A stretch of 59,503 bases of DNA from JABCPE02 sp963509715 (GTDB lineage: Bacteria > Bacteroidota > Bacteroidia > Flavobacteriales > Weeksellaceae): NCBI GenBank assembly GCA_963509715.1, contig CAUPCB010000007.1, positions 1 through 59,503 on the forward strand, written 5' to 3'. The notes beneath the pieces were generated by a model. It did no database searches and was not told where the DNA came from. It was given only the letters and a program-made list of their open reading frames with translations. Numbering within the stretch: position 1 is the first letter of the stretch; each line of letters begins with the position of its first letter. Made by a program: the position numbers and the translations under genes. Below are positions 9,230 through 17,131 of the stretch, one piece after another.

Positions 9230-9853
9230 TTAGAACTTCCCATCTGAACTAAGCACATACTTGAATTTAGGATGTCCTCCTTTATTTTTTGCATCAAGAT
9301 AATCAACAACTTGGAGTTTTACATATTCTCCTTTAGCTGTTTTTACTACATATACCCATTTGTTAACTGTGTATGGAGACTTACCTTGTGCAGCTGATGC
9401 AGGATCATAAGCTACATACCCATTTACACTCTTCATTCCTCCAGAGATAATGCTGTTGTAAGATAACTCAGTATCTACTGGTGGATAGCCAAGTTGTGCA
9501 GTCCCCTTTTTATCAGCTGTATAACCACTAGTAGGAGCTTGTTTTACAGTGCTAATATCTTTACTATCAGTTTTGAATACTCCTCCATTTCCCTTTCCAG
9601 AAACTCCACTATTAGTCTTAATATAATATCTTTGGAAAGCGATGTCCCAAGTAATATCATTCTCAGGGTCAGTCACCGTTACTTCTGTCCCTTTTTCAAA
9701 AGAGAAATATTTCCATGTTCCAGAGGCGCTGGCATCTACTGTCGCTTCTTTTGAATTGTCAGTTACATTTGGAGTAACTTCATTGTTATCATCTCTACTA
9801 CAAGAAGCCAATGTCAAAGCTCCAAATACCAAACTTAAAAATACTTTTTTCAT
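9230..9853 (-). CDS. hmuY: HmuY-family haem-binding lipoprotein
   Basis: The 207-residue lipoprotein has a type II signal with lipobox LASC (Cys-18). It resembles HmuY of Porphyromonas gingivalis: the WKYFSFEKGTEV strand near residues 47-58, the WDIAFQRYYIKTNSG block near 68-82, and a beta-rich remainder. HmuY proteins capture haem or haem-protein complexes at the cell surface and hand haem to HmuR. It is first in the operon, 101 bp before hmuR, with a strong -7 element and two inverted repeats upstream, consistent with iron- or haem-dependent control. Haem ligands cannot be assigned from the sequence alone. Confidence 0.85.
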   Translation of the reverse strand: MKKVFLSLVFGALTLASCSRDDNNEVTPNVTDNSKEATVDASASGTWKYFSFEKGTEVTVTDPENDITWDIAFQRYYIKTNSGVSGKGNGGVFKTDSKDISTVKQAPTSGYTADKKGTAQLGYPPVDTELSYNSIISGGMKSVNGYVAYDPASAAQGKSPYTVNKWVYVVKTAKGEYVKLQVVDYLDAKNKGGHPKFKYVLSSDGKF

Positions 9854-9877
9854 AACTAAACTTATTTAAAATTTCTG

Positions 9878-9885
9878 CAAAGATA
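9878..9885 (-). promoter_or_regulatory. -7 promoter element of the haem operon
   Basis: TATCTTTG on the minus strand matches TAnnTTTG exactly and lies 24 bp upstream of the hmuY start. Confidence 0.65.
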
Positions 9886-9893
9886 AATAAATC

Positions 9894-9910
9894 TTATTTA
9901 TACTAAATAA
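9894..9910. promoter_or_regulatory. Inverted repeat overlapping the -33 region of the haem promoter
   Basis: TTATTTA-TAC-TAAATAA is a perfect 7-3-7 palindrome beginning 8 bp upstream of the -7 element. A protein bound here would block RNA polymerase, so it is a candidate operator. The regulator is not identified. Confidence 0.4.
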
Positions 9911-9917
9911 AAATAAG

Positions 9918-9937
9918 AACATGATATTTATCATGTT
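9918..9937. promoter_or_regulatory. Fur-box-like inverted repeat upstream of hmuY
   Basis: AACATGATATTTATCATGTT is a perfect 9-2-9 inverted repeat. ATGATA..TATCAT resembles the AT-rich dyads bound by Fur-type regulators. It is also followed by T's on the plus strand, but no plus-strand gene ends here, so an operator is the better reading. Confidence 0.4.
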
Positions 9938-10003
9938 TTTGAAAAAATGAAATTCAAGAAAAAGAAGAATAAAACCAAAAAGAACCCTAATTTTGCACGA
10001 GAT

Positions 10004-10384
10004 ATGAAATTTAGATTTAGTTTAAAATATTTTCTCCTTTCTCTGCTGATTTTCAGCGTGGAAGTGATCATCGCTACCATTCTGAAAGATTGGTATTTCG
10101 TGAGGGCTTTTATGGGAGATATTTTGGTGGTGGTTTTGGTTTATACACTTATAAACTCGTTTTTTGAATGTAGGAATAAAAACAAATTACTATTTTTTGT
10201 CTTTGTTTTCGCTGTTTTTGTGGAAATGTTACAGTATTTCAAAGTTGCCGAAAAATTAGGCTTCCCAAAAGGAAACCCAGCCTATATTATAATAGGAAAT
10301 TATTTCTCGTGGGAAGATATTTTGTGCTATGCAATAGGTTGTTTATCAGTGTTTTTTATCAATAAAATATTTAGAATAGATTAA
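10004..10384 (+). CDS. DUF2809 family membrane protein
   Basis: The 126-residue protein has four hydrophobic helices and the family pattern FVRAFMGDILVVVLVY plus LGFPKGNPAYIIIGNYFSWEDILCYA in two pieces. I start it at the ATG at 10004 because a perfect -7 element (TAATTTTG, 9988-9995) lies inside the longer frame from 9947, and that extension would add only a lysine-rich tail. The family's function is unknown. It overlaps the convergent thioesterase gene by 4 bp. Confidence 0.8.
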   Translation: MKFRFSLKYFLLSLLIFSVEVIIATILKDWYFVRAFMGDILVVVLVYTLINSFFECRNKNKLLFFVFVFAVFVEMLQYFKVAEKLGFPKGNPAYIIIGNYFSWEDILCYAIGCLSVFFINKIFRID

Positions 10385-10794
10385 ACCTCTTCCCAATGTT
10401 TGTCTATTAAATCCATTAGAAAATCAGGGCATCGGATGATTTTTTGCGTCTGAGCATCGAGGAAAAATAGAATGGTAGAAGCCTTGGTGAGTTTTTCTCC
10501 TTCAGAATTGAAAATCTCGTATTGAAATTCTATTTTTGCGGTAGGTTTTTTTGTGATTTTGGTATGGATGTAGAGTAGATCATCATATTTTGCTGGGCGG
10601 ATATATTTTATTTTATATTCCGAAACGGGAAGCCAAATTCCTCTTTTTTCTATCTCATTGTATGAAATTCCGATAGCACGAAAAAGCTCAACTCGGGCAA
10701 CTTCCAGATACTCAGCATAGTTACCATAGTAGACATATTTCATAGGGTCGGTTTCTCCGTAACGAACTCGTAATGAGTGTATTATGTTAATCAT
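10381..10794 (-). CDS. Hotdog-fold acyl-CoA thioesterase (YbgC/FadM type)
   Basis: The 137-residue single-domain protein begins with the hallmark RYGETDPMKYVYYGNYAEYLEVARVE region in two adjoining blocks (RYGETDPM at 11-18, with catalytic-position Asp-16, then YYGNYAEYLE at 22-31). Members hydrolyse acyl-CoA or acyl-ACP thioesters in the cytoplasm. Length fits YbgC/FadM. A TATATTTG element at 10818-10825 lies 23 bp upstream. It is convergent with the DUF2809 gene and divergent from dnaA. Confidence 0.9.
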   Translation of the reverse strand: MINIIHSLRVRYGETDPMKYVYYGNYAEYLEVARVELFRAIGISYNEIEKRGIWLPVSEYKIKYIRPAKYDDLLYIHTKITKKPTAKIEFQYEIFNSEGEKLTKASTILFFLDAQTQKIIRCPDFLMDLIDKHWEEV

Positions 10795-10952
10795 TTGTTA
10801 AAATTTTAAACTTCATACAAATATATTTTTAAAAAACCAATAGAGCAAAAATTTTTTTTAAAAATTAAATTTTTCATATTTGCGACACACAATTTCGGTG
10901 AGAAATTTTCTAAAAAAATCAAATTAATTTTAACCATAATTCAAAGATATAA

Positions 10953-12410
10953 ATGGACAGGAATTTAGAAACAATGTGGGAGAATTGTCTCTTTTTTATG
11001 CGGGATAATCTTGCCTCTTCAGAGGAAGGATCAGACCTTAAAAAATTAGAGGATTCTTTTGCTTTATTGTTTGATAAGGTTCGTCCATTGTCTTTTGTGG
11101 ATGGTAATCTCACATTGGGAGTTCCTAGCAACTTCTACAAAGAATATATAGAAGAACATTATATTTCTTTGCTTTCTGTAGCCCTGAAAAAGTATTTTGG
11201 TAAGGGAATAAAACTTTGGTATGCTGTAGCAGAAAAAGGACAGGAAAAAGAAAAAAAGGAAGTGACCTATAAGGCTACAAATCTGCAACCTCCTAAAAAA
11301 CAGGAAGTAATGCCTCCTTCTTTCATTGGGAAAGGAAATAATCATTTTGCGATACCTGGGATTAAAAAAGTAAATGTGGAGTCAAATCTGAATCCTACAT
11401 TGTCTTTTGAAAATTTCATAGAAGGAGAGAGTAATAAATTTGCTTTTACAGCAGCGAAGGCTATTGCAGATAGACCAGGGCAGACATCTTTTAACCCGCT
11501 GTTTATCTACGGAGGTGTAGGAGTTGGGAAAACTCACATAGCTCACGGGATAGGTCTGGAAGTAAAAAACAAATTTCCAGATAAAATAGTGGTTTATGTC
11601 CCATCGGAGAAGTTTATTCAGCAGTTTATCAATGTAGCGAATACCAAAAATCCTGAGAAAAGAGCAGAATTTGCTAATTTTTACCAAATGGTGGATGTCC
11701 TCATTATAGATGATATTCAGTTCCTTTCAGGTAAAAAAGCGACACAAGATACATTCTTCCATATTTTTGACCATTTACACCAAAATGGGAAGCAGGTCGT
11801 TCTGACTTCAGATAAAGCGCCTGTGGATATTCAAGATATCGAAGAAAGAATCGTTTCCCGTTTTAAATGGGGACTTTCTGTGGAAATAAAATCGCCAGAT
11901 TTTTCTACAAGAAAGAAAATTATCAGCAACAAACTTCATCGAGATGGTATTCAGCTGAGCGAGGAGATAATAGACTTTTTGGCATCGGAGGTTAAATCTA
12001 ATGTTAGAGAGCTTATAGGGGTAATTAACTCAGTTATAGCTCATTCCATGATTTATAAGTCTGACCTTACTCTTGATTTGTTGAAAGAGACCATCAATAA
12101 AATCGCAACCAATAAGGATAAAACAATAAGTATTTCACTGATACAAGATGTGGTTTGTGATTATTTTGGAATTCACAAAGAGCAGCTTCTATCCAAAACC
12201 AGAAAAAGAGAAATCGCCCTGCCAAGACAGTTAGCAATGTATTTTTCTAAAGAATATACCAATGCTACCTATGCTAAAATAGGCAATGAAATGGGAGGAA
12301 AAGACCACACTACGGTGATGCATGCTTACAATACTATCAAAGATTTTTCTAAGATAGATAAAGAAGTAAAGAAATACATCAAAGATTTAAAGGAAAAAAT
12401 ATTTGCGTAG
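10953..12410 (+). CDS. dnaA: Chromosomal replication initiator DnaA
   Basis: The 485-residue protein has the full DnaA layout: domain I (about 1-85), a variable linker, the AAA+ domain with Walker A GGVGVGKT near 187-194 and Walker B VLIIDDIQF near 249-257, and the DNA-binding domain IV with GGKDHTTVMHA near 448-458. It opens oriC by binding DnaA boxes. It is single, with a 17-bp-stem terminator right behind it. I saw no cluster of TTATCCACA-type boxes in the 158 bp upstream, so this spot is not obviously oriC. Confidence 0.98.
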   Translation: MDRNLETMWENCLFFMRDNLASSEEGSDLKKLEDSFALLFDKVRPLSFVDGNLTLGVPSNFYKEYIEEHYISLLSVALKKYFGKGIKLWYAVAEKGQEKEKKEVTYKATNLQPPKKQEVMPPSFIGKGNNHFAIPGIKKVNVESNLNPTLSFENFIEGESNKFAFTAAKAIADRPGQTSFNPLFIYGGVGVGKTHIAHGIGLEVKNKFPDKIVVYVPSEKFIQQFINVANTKNPEKRAEFANFYQMVDVLIIDDIQFLSGKKATQDTFFHIFDHLHQNGKQVVLTSDKAPVDIQDIEERIVSRFKWGLSVEIKSPDFSTRKKIISNKLHRDGIQLSEEIIDFLASEVKSNVRELIGVINSVIAHSMIYKSDLTLDLLKETINKIATNKDKTISISLIQDVVCDYFGIHKEQLLSKTRKREIALPRQLAMYFSKEYTNATYAKIGNEMGGKDHTTVMHAYNTIKDFSKIDKEVKKYIKDLKEKIFA

Positions 12411-12432
12411 ATAATAAAGTTATTTTATGAAC

Positions 12433-12468
12433 AAAAGAAGGATTTTAACTCGTTAAAATCCTTCTTTT
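12433..12468 (+). terminator. Intrinsic terminator of dnaA
   Basis: Perfect 17-bp stem (12433-12449 with 12452-12468) around a 2-nt gap, ending in a T run and starting 22 bp past the dnaA stop. Confidence 0.85.
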
Positions 12469-12536
12469 GCTAAAAACACAGAAAAAACTTATATTAGCAG
12501 AATAAATGATTATTAACCTTTGAAAAAATAACCAAA

Positions 12537-13268
12537 ATGAACGAAATAGCACAAAATATAGCAGAAATCAAAGCCAGAATTGCCGAAGCTTGTAAAAAAG
12601 CTGGAAGAAATCCAGAAGAGGTAAAACTTCTTCTGGCGACAAAAACTGTTCCTGCGGATAGAATAAAACTGGCTCTGGCTACGGGAGAAACCTTGATAGG
12701 TGAGAACAAAGTGCAGGAGCTGAGGGATAAATACGAAGAACTAAAGGAAGTTCCTCATATTAAGCATTTTATAGGGCATCTTCAGACCAATAAAATTAAA
12801 GATATTCTAAAAGCAGAGGTGGCGTGTATAGAGAGTTTAGACCGCTGGGATGCTGCTGAAAAACTACAGCAACGCCTTGAATATGAGGATAAAACCATTG
12901 AGGTTTTGATTCAAGTGAATACTTCTTATGAAGACAGTAAGTTTGGTCTTGACCCAAGTGAAGCGGTGGATTTTGTGAAGAAAGTAGCGACTTTGGACAA
13001 GTTGAAAATCAAAGGGTTAATGACCATAGGGCTGTTTAGTGCTGAGATAGAAGAAGTTAGAAAATGTTTTCAGTTGTTGAAGAAAATTCAGCAGGAAATC
13101 ATAGCCGAAAATATTCCAAATGTGGAGATGAAGGAGCTGTCCATGGGGATGAGCGGAGATTTGGAAACGGCAATAGAGGAAGGCTCTACGATTATCCGTG
13201 TGGGGACTGCTATTTTTGGGAAGAGAGAGTATCCAGACAGCCACTACTGGCCTGAAAACAATAGTTAA
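12537..13268 (+). CDS. YggS-family pyridoxal phosphate homeostasis protein
   Basis: The 243-residue protein is a fold-type III PLP-binding protein of the YggS/PROSC family. The PLP lysine lies in LLLATKTV near residue 36. Further hallmarks are IGENKVQEL near 60-68, HFIGHLQTNK near 78-87, LMTIG near 161-165, and LSMGMSGDLETAIEEGSTIIRVGTAIFG in two pieces near 201-228. Members bind PLP without known enzyme activity and keep free PLP and amino-acid pools balanced. The C-terminal REYPDSHYWPENNS is an extra tail. It stands alone between two transcription units. Confidence 0.93.
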   Translation: MNEIAQNIAEIKARIAEACKKAGRNPEEVKLLLATKTVPADRIKLALATGETLIGENKVQELRDKYEELKEVPHIKHFIGHLQTNKIKDILKAEVACIESLDRWDAAEKLQQRLEYEDKTIEVLIQVNTSYEDSKFGLDPSEAVDFVKKVATLDKLKIKGLMTIGLFSAEIEEVRKCFQLLKKIQQEIIAENIPNVEMKELSMGMSGDLETAIEEGSTIIRVGTAIFGKREYPDSHYWPENNS

Positions 13269-13361
13269 AGTATATTAAATTTTATAATTCGCAAAGGGAA
13301 TTTTTTAACTTTGATTGGTTGAAAAATTCTTTTTTTATTTAATCAATTGATACACAATATT

Positions 13362-14060
13362 ATGCTGTTTTTACTTCCTGCCTATTTATCGGAAAATTCG
13401 CCGATTGAGTATTTTGCTCCTGCTGTTAAGGAATATATAATGAACTTGGATTATTTTTTCGTGGAAAATGAAAAAACGGCGAGAAAAGTCATCAAGTTTT
13501 TCGCTCCTGAAAAGAAACAATCCGAGTTGAAATTATTTCTGTTGGATAAATATTCAGAACCTTCGGATTTAAAGGAAGCTCAAGAATTGATGAAAAAAGG
13601 GACGGATTTTGGACTGCTTTCGGAAGCAGGACTGCCGTGCATCGCAGATCCAGGGAATATTATGGTAAAATGGGCGCATAAAAACGGCATCAAAGTGGTG
13701 CCTGTGAATGGCCCGAGTTCTATCATTTTAGCACTGATTTCCAGTGGGTTTAATGGACAGCAGTTTGCTTTTCACGGCTATCTTCCGATAGACAAAGATG
13801 AGCGAAAAAATAAAATCCGACAGCTGGAAAAACAAGTGCAGGAAACAGGATATTCGCAGATTTTTATGGAAACGCCTTACCGAAACCAAAGGCTTTTGGA
13901 GGATTTGTGTAAGTTTTTGTCACCGCAGACAGCCCTCTGCATAGCGGCGGATATTAACAATCCAGAGAAAGAATTTATAAAAACTCTTCCCATAAAGGAA
14001 TGGCAGAGAGAAGAAATAGATTTACATAAAATACCTGCGATATTTGTTTTAGGGCAATGA
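13362..14060 (+). CDS. RsmI-like tetrapyrrole-methylase-family SAM methyltransferase
   Basis: The 232-residue protein belongs to the tetrapyrrole methylase family (PF00590), whose RsmI branch 2'-O-methylates C1402 of 16S rRNA. The SAM-binding segment LLSEAGLPCIADPGN lies near residues 84-98 and VNGPSSIILAL near 114-124, followed by FHGYLP. It lacks the exact RsmI wording (GTPxISDPG), so it is probably a Bacteroidota-specific paralogue rather than RsmI itself. I start it at the ATG at 13362; the frame also allows a TTG 15 bp upstream. Its stop overlaps the next start (ATGA), coupling it to the following three paralogues. Confidence 0.8.
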   Translation: MLFLLPAYLSENSPIEYFAPAVKEYIMNLDYFFVENEKTARKVIKFFAPEKKQSELKLFLLDKYSEPSDLKEAQELMKKGTDFGLLSEAGLPCIADPGNIMVKWAHKNGIKVVPVNGPSSIILALISSGFNGQQFAFHGYLPIDKDERKNKIRQLEKQVQETGYSQIFMETPYRNQRLLEDLCKFLSPQTALCIAADINNPEKEFIKTLPIKEWQREEIDLHKIPAIFVLGQ

Positions 14061-14818
14061 AAAAGCTGAAAATTTTATTTTGTATTTTCTTTTTTACAAT
14101 TCAGATTTCTGCTCAGCAAATTTTCTCTGGAAAGGTAACCACAGAAGAAGGAATAGCACTGGAGCAGGTTTTGGTAATAAACATGAGAAATAAAGAGCAG
14201 GTGCATACCAGCAGTAATGGGGAGTTTAAGATAACTGCAAATATTTCGGATGAGTTTCGCTTCGTTAAAAAAGGTTATGATAGGATATCTCATATCGTAA
14301 AATCTGCTGATTTTGACAAACATATTTTACTGCAAATGAGGAAGTCAGAAACTATTATAAATGAAGTGGTTATAATTCCAAAAAGTAAAATAGACAGACT
14401 GAAAAAGGATATAGAAGTCCCTACTGTGAAGAAAGGAACAGTGTTTAAACCCAAACCAGCAAAATGGAAAGATGTTCTTAAAATAGCGCCTATTCCTATA
14501 GCGATTGCTTTTGATATTAACGCCTTTGAGGAGCGGATGACAGGGAATGCGCGGAGAAAGAAAACCCGCTATAAATATGAAGAAATGCAGGCTGATATCT
14601 TGCAGGTAAAGGAGTTTTTAGGAGAAGAATATTTTATAGAAAATAAAATTCCAAGCGAGAGAATTCATGAGTTTTTAGAGTTTTCTATCATTGAAAAACC
14701 AGAGATTAAAAAACACATGAAAACTGGTAATCAGACTCAAATCATGATGATTTTGGAGGAAATGTTCCTAATCTACCACAAAAGGTTGGAAATGAATAAT
14801 ATAGATAAGGAAAAATGA
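14057..14818 (+). CDS. Secreted carboxypeptidase-regulatory-like domain protein, paralogue A
   Basis: The 253-residue protein has a signal peptide (cleavage after ISAQ, about residue 20), then a CarboxypepD_reg-like beta-sandwich (about 22-100; FSGKVTTEEGIALEQVLVIN, then FVKKGYDRISH). A basic linker (residues 113-140) and a helical C-terminal part follow. Such domains are also found at the start of SusC-like receptors, but no receptor is fused here. It overlaps the methylase gene upstream and paralogue B downstream by 4 bp each. Its C-terminal half is nearly the same as that of B. Function unknown; probably periplasmic. Confidence 0.8.
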   Translation: MKKLKILFCIFFFTIQISAQQIFSGKVTTEEGIALEQVLVINMRNKEQVHTSSNGEFKITANISDEFRFVKKGYDRISHIVKSADFDKHILLQMRKSETIINEVVIIPKSKIDRLKKDIEVPTVKKGTVFKPKPAKWKDVLKIAPIPIAIAFDINAFEERMTGNARRKKTRYKYEEMQADILQVKEFLGEEYFIENKIPSERIHEFLEFSIIEKPEIKKHMKTGNQTQIMMILEEMFLIYHKRLEMNNIDKEK

Positions 14819-15546
14819 ATAAAATAATATACATAACGGCACTTTTTTTTAGCGTTTTGGGATTTTCGCAGAGTGTTTCAGGAAAAGTGGAAACGGAAGA
14901 AGGTTTTTCTATTGGTAATGTATTGGTTATCAATATAAAAACCAATGAAAAAGCAAATACAGATGAAAACGGAAAGTTTACTATCTCGGCGAAGTTGCAA
15001 GATGAAATTCGCTTTGTTAAGAAAGGCTATGACCGAGTTTCTCATATTGTAAAATCTACTGATTTTGACAAACATATTTTACTTAAAATGAGGGAGACAG
15101 AAACAGTTATAAAGGAAGTGGTTATAATTCCTAAAAGTAAAATAGACAGACTGAAAAAGGATATAGAAGTCCCTACTGTGAAGAAAGGTACGGAATCCAA
15201 GCCCAAACCAGCAAAATGGAAAGATGTTCTTGCACTTGATATAGACGCCTTTGAGGAACTAATAACAGGGAATGCGCGGAGAAAGAAAACCCGTTATAAA
15301 TATGAAGATATGCAGGCTGATATTTTGCAAGTCAAAGAATTTTTAGGAGAAGAATATTTTATAGAAAATAAAATCCCAAGCGAGAGAATTCATGAGTTTT
15401 TAGAGTTTTCTATCATTGAGAAGCCAGAGATTAAAAAACACATGAAAACTGGTAACCAAACTCAAATCATGATGGTTTTGGAGGAAATGTTCCGAATCTA
15501 CCATAAAAGACTGGAAATGAATAACATAAAGAATAAAAATGAATAA
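14815..15546 (+). CDS. Secreted carboxypeptidase-regulatory-like domain protein, paralogue B (mosaic)
   Basis: The 243-residue protein starts with a signal peptide (cleavage near GFSQ) and a CarboxypepD_reg-like domain almost identical to that of paralogue C. From about residue 95 on it instead follows paralogue A (KSKIDRLKKDIEVPTVKKGT, then the block around MQADILQVKEFLGEEYF). It is therefore a mosaic of its two neighbours, probably from recombination or gene conversion. Relative to A it lacks about 10 residues after KWKDVL. It overlaps both neighbours by 4-8 bp. Confidence 0.8.
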   Translation: MNKIIYITALFFSVLGFSQSVSGKVETEEGFSIGNVLVINIKTNEKANTDENGKFTISAKLQDEIRFVKKGYDRVSHIVKSTDFDKHILLKMRETETVIKEVVIIPKSKIDRLKKDIEVPTVKKGTESKPKPAKWKDVLALDIDAFEELITGNARRKKTRYKYEDMQADILQVKEFLGEEYFIENKIPSERIHEFLEFSIIEKPEIKKHMKTGNQTQIMMVLEEMFRIYHKRLEMNNIKNKNE

Positions 15547-15694
15547 AATAATATACATAACGGCACTTTTTTTCAGCGTTTTGGGATTTTCGCAGAGTGT
15601 TTCAGGAAAAGTGGAAACGGAAGAAGGTTTTTCTATTGGTAATGTATTGGTTATCAATATAAAAACCAATGAAAAAGCAAATACAGATGAAAAT
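14815..15694 (+). repeat. Direct repeat between paralogues B and C
   Basis: The first ~155 bp of B (14815-14970) and C (15539-15694) match with one substitution (in the T run of the signal-peptide codons). The next ~100 bp differ mainly at synonymous sites. The sharp change in identity suggests a recent conversion tract. Confidence 0.85.
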
Positions 15695-16288
15695 GGGAAA
15701 TTCACCATTTCGGCGAAATTGCAGGATGAAATTCGTTTTGTGAAGAAAGGCTATGACCGAGTTTCTCATGTTGTGAAATCTGCTGATTTTCAGGAAGAAA
15801 AATGTTTTAGACTGCAAAAATCCACTGTGGTAATAGAAGAAGTGGTTATCAGCAGGTTGAAACTAACGGGAAATCTTGCCAAAGATTCCAAAACTTTGGA
15901 CAAGGAAGATGTCAATGCTAAAATTCAAAAATCACTGGGAACAGAAACCATTGAAAAACAAGTGCGAAGCATTTCTGGTTCTGCAGGAATCAGTTTTAAT
16001 ATGGCATCATTGTTTGCTGGAAAGAAGAAAAAAGAGCAAAAACAACAGCTGGAAAAATATGAACAATTCCAAAATAACGCCACATGGATAAGTGAAAGAG
16101 TGGATTCGGAATATTTCGTCAGCAAGGGAATTCCAGAGATGAAAGTCGCGGAGTTCATTCAGTTTTCTTTGACACAAAAACCAGAAGTAGCGGGATACAT
16201 CAAAACCAATGATTTCCCTAAAATAATGACAGTTCTAGACCAGCTTATCCCTGTTTACCTCAAAAAAATAGAGAGAAAAACGACATAA
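15539..16288 (+). CDS. Secreted carboxypeptidase-regulatory-like domain protein, paralogue C
   Basis: The 249-residue protein shares its signal peptide and regulatory-like domain (about residues 1-85) with paralogue B, but its C-terminal part differs: ISRLKLTGNLAKDSKTLDKE, a KKKKEQKQQLEKYEQF helix and an EYFVSKGIPEMKVAEFIQFS segment that is only distantly like the ends of A and B. The shared logic (SEYF..KGIP....EFIQFS versus EEYF..KIPS....EFLEFS) shows common descent. It is last in the four-gene unit beginning with the RsmI-like methylase. Confidence 0.8.
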   Translation: MNKIIYITALFFSVLGFSQSVSGKVETEEGFSIGNVLVINIKTNEKANTDENGKFTISAKLQDEIRFVKKGYDRVSHVVKSADFQEEKCFRLQKSTVVIEEVVISRLKLTGNLAKDSKTLDKEDVNAKIQKSLGTETIEKQVRSISGSAGISFNMASLFAGKKKKEQKQQLEKYEQFQNNATWISERVDSEYFVSKGIPEMKVAEFIQFSLTQKPEVAGYIKTNDFPKIMTVLDQLIPVYLKKIERKTT

Positions 16289-16404
16289 TTTTTTTTAAAT
16301 TTAACTTTAAGGCTTTAATTTAATCTAAGTAATAAAATAGGATTTGAGTTTAAGTTCCATAACTGAAAATAGGAAAAACAATAAAGTTTAATTTAAAAAC
16401 GGAG

Positions 16405-16433
16405 AAACCACATAGATTTTATTTATGTGGTTT
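16405..16433 (+). terminator. Intrinsic terminator of the paralogue operon
   Basis: 10-bp stem AAACCACATA / TATGTGGTTT with a 9-nt loop and a T run, about 117 bp beyond the last gene. The 188-bp gap holds nothing else except a TAACTTTG promoter element (16450-16457) for the next gene. Confidence 0.75.
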
Positions 16434-16476
16434 TTCATTTAAGAAAGTTTAACTTTGCAAAAAATATTAAATCCAA

Positions 16477-17088
16477 ATGGCAAAAATTATACGAATTCAT
16501 CCAGAAAATCCACAGGAAAGGCAGATAAATGAAGTGGTGGAAACCCTGAAAAAAGGAGGGCTGATAGTCTATCCATCAGACACGGTGTATGCTCTGGGAT
16601 GTGATATTAATAACCTGAAAGCGATGGAAAAACTAGCCCAGCTGAAGGGTATGAAATTAGAAAAATCCCATTTTTCCATTATTTGTAATGACCTGAGCCA
16701 CTTGTCAGAATTTACAAAACCGATAGAAACTTCCACATTCCGACTTTTGAAAAGCAAACTTCCTGGGGCTTTTACCTTTATTTTAGAAGCAAATAAAAAC
16801 TTGCCTTTGGCTTATAAAGGACACAAAACCATAGGAATACGAGTTCCGAATCATTCTGTGCCACAGATGATAGTGGAAAGTCTCGGCAACCCGATAGCTT
16901 CCACTTCTATAAAAGATGATGATGAGGTGATAGAGTATTCTACTGACCCAGAGCTCATCGCCGAAAAATACGATAAAAGCGTGGATATTGTGATAGATAG
17001 CGGCTGGGGAGAGCTGGTGCCTTCTACGATAGTAGATGTGACACAGGGAATACCAGAAATTGTCCGACAGGGAAAAGGTGAATTATAG
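16477..17088 (+). CDS. Sua5/YciO/YrdC-family protein (threonylcarbamoyl-AMP synthase-like)
   Basis: The 203-residue protein covers the YrdC-like fold: YPSDTVYALGCD near residues 32-43, KLEKSHFSIIC near 60-70, LPGAFTFIL near 92-100, GIRVPNH near 115-121 and NPIASTSI near 133-140. The family makes threonylcarbamoyl-AMP for the t6A37 modification of ANN-decoding tRNAs. Length and the absence of a Sua5 C-terminal domain fit YciO/TsaC. YciO-type members have weaker or uncertain activity, so the enzyme assignment is tentative. It is monocistronic between two terminators. Confidence 0.85.
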   Translation: MAKIIRIHPENPQERQINEVVETLKKGGLIVYPSDTVYALGCDINNLKAMEKLAQLKGMKLEKSHFSIICNDLSHLSEFTKPIETSTFRLLKSKLPGAFTFILEANKNLPLAYKGHKTIGIRVPNHSVPQMIVESLGNPIASTSIKDDDEVIEYSTDPELIAEKYDKSVDIVIDSGWGELVPSTIVDVTQGIPEIVRQGKGEL

Positions 17089-17094
17089 GAAAAT

Positions 17095-17126
17095 AAAAAA
17101 ACTCTCGTATTTGCGAGAGTTTTTTT
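17095..17126. terminator. Bidirectional terminator between the YciO-like and polysaccharide genes
   Basis: ACTCTCG (17101-17107) pairs with CGAGAGT (17114-17120), flanked by A6 and T7 tracts. It serves the convergent genes on both sides. Confidence 0.85.
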
Positions 17127-17131
17127 GTTTA

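Noticed and set aside
9947..10003. N-terminal lysine-rich extension of the DUF2809 protein
   Set aside because: A perfect -7 element lies inside it, so it is probably not transcribed as part of the mRNA.
10795..10952. Possible oriC next to dnaA
   Set aside because: No TTATCCACA-like boxes or 13-mer repeats are visible in the gap; only an AT-rich stretch is seen.
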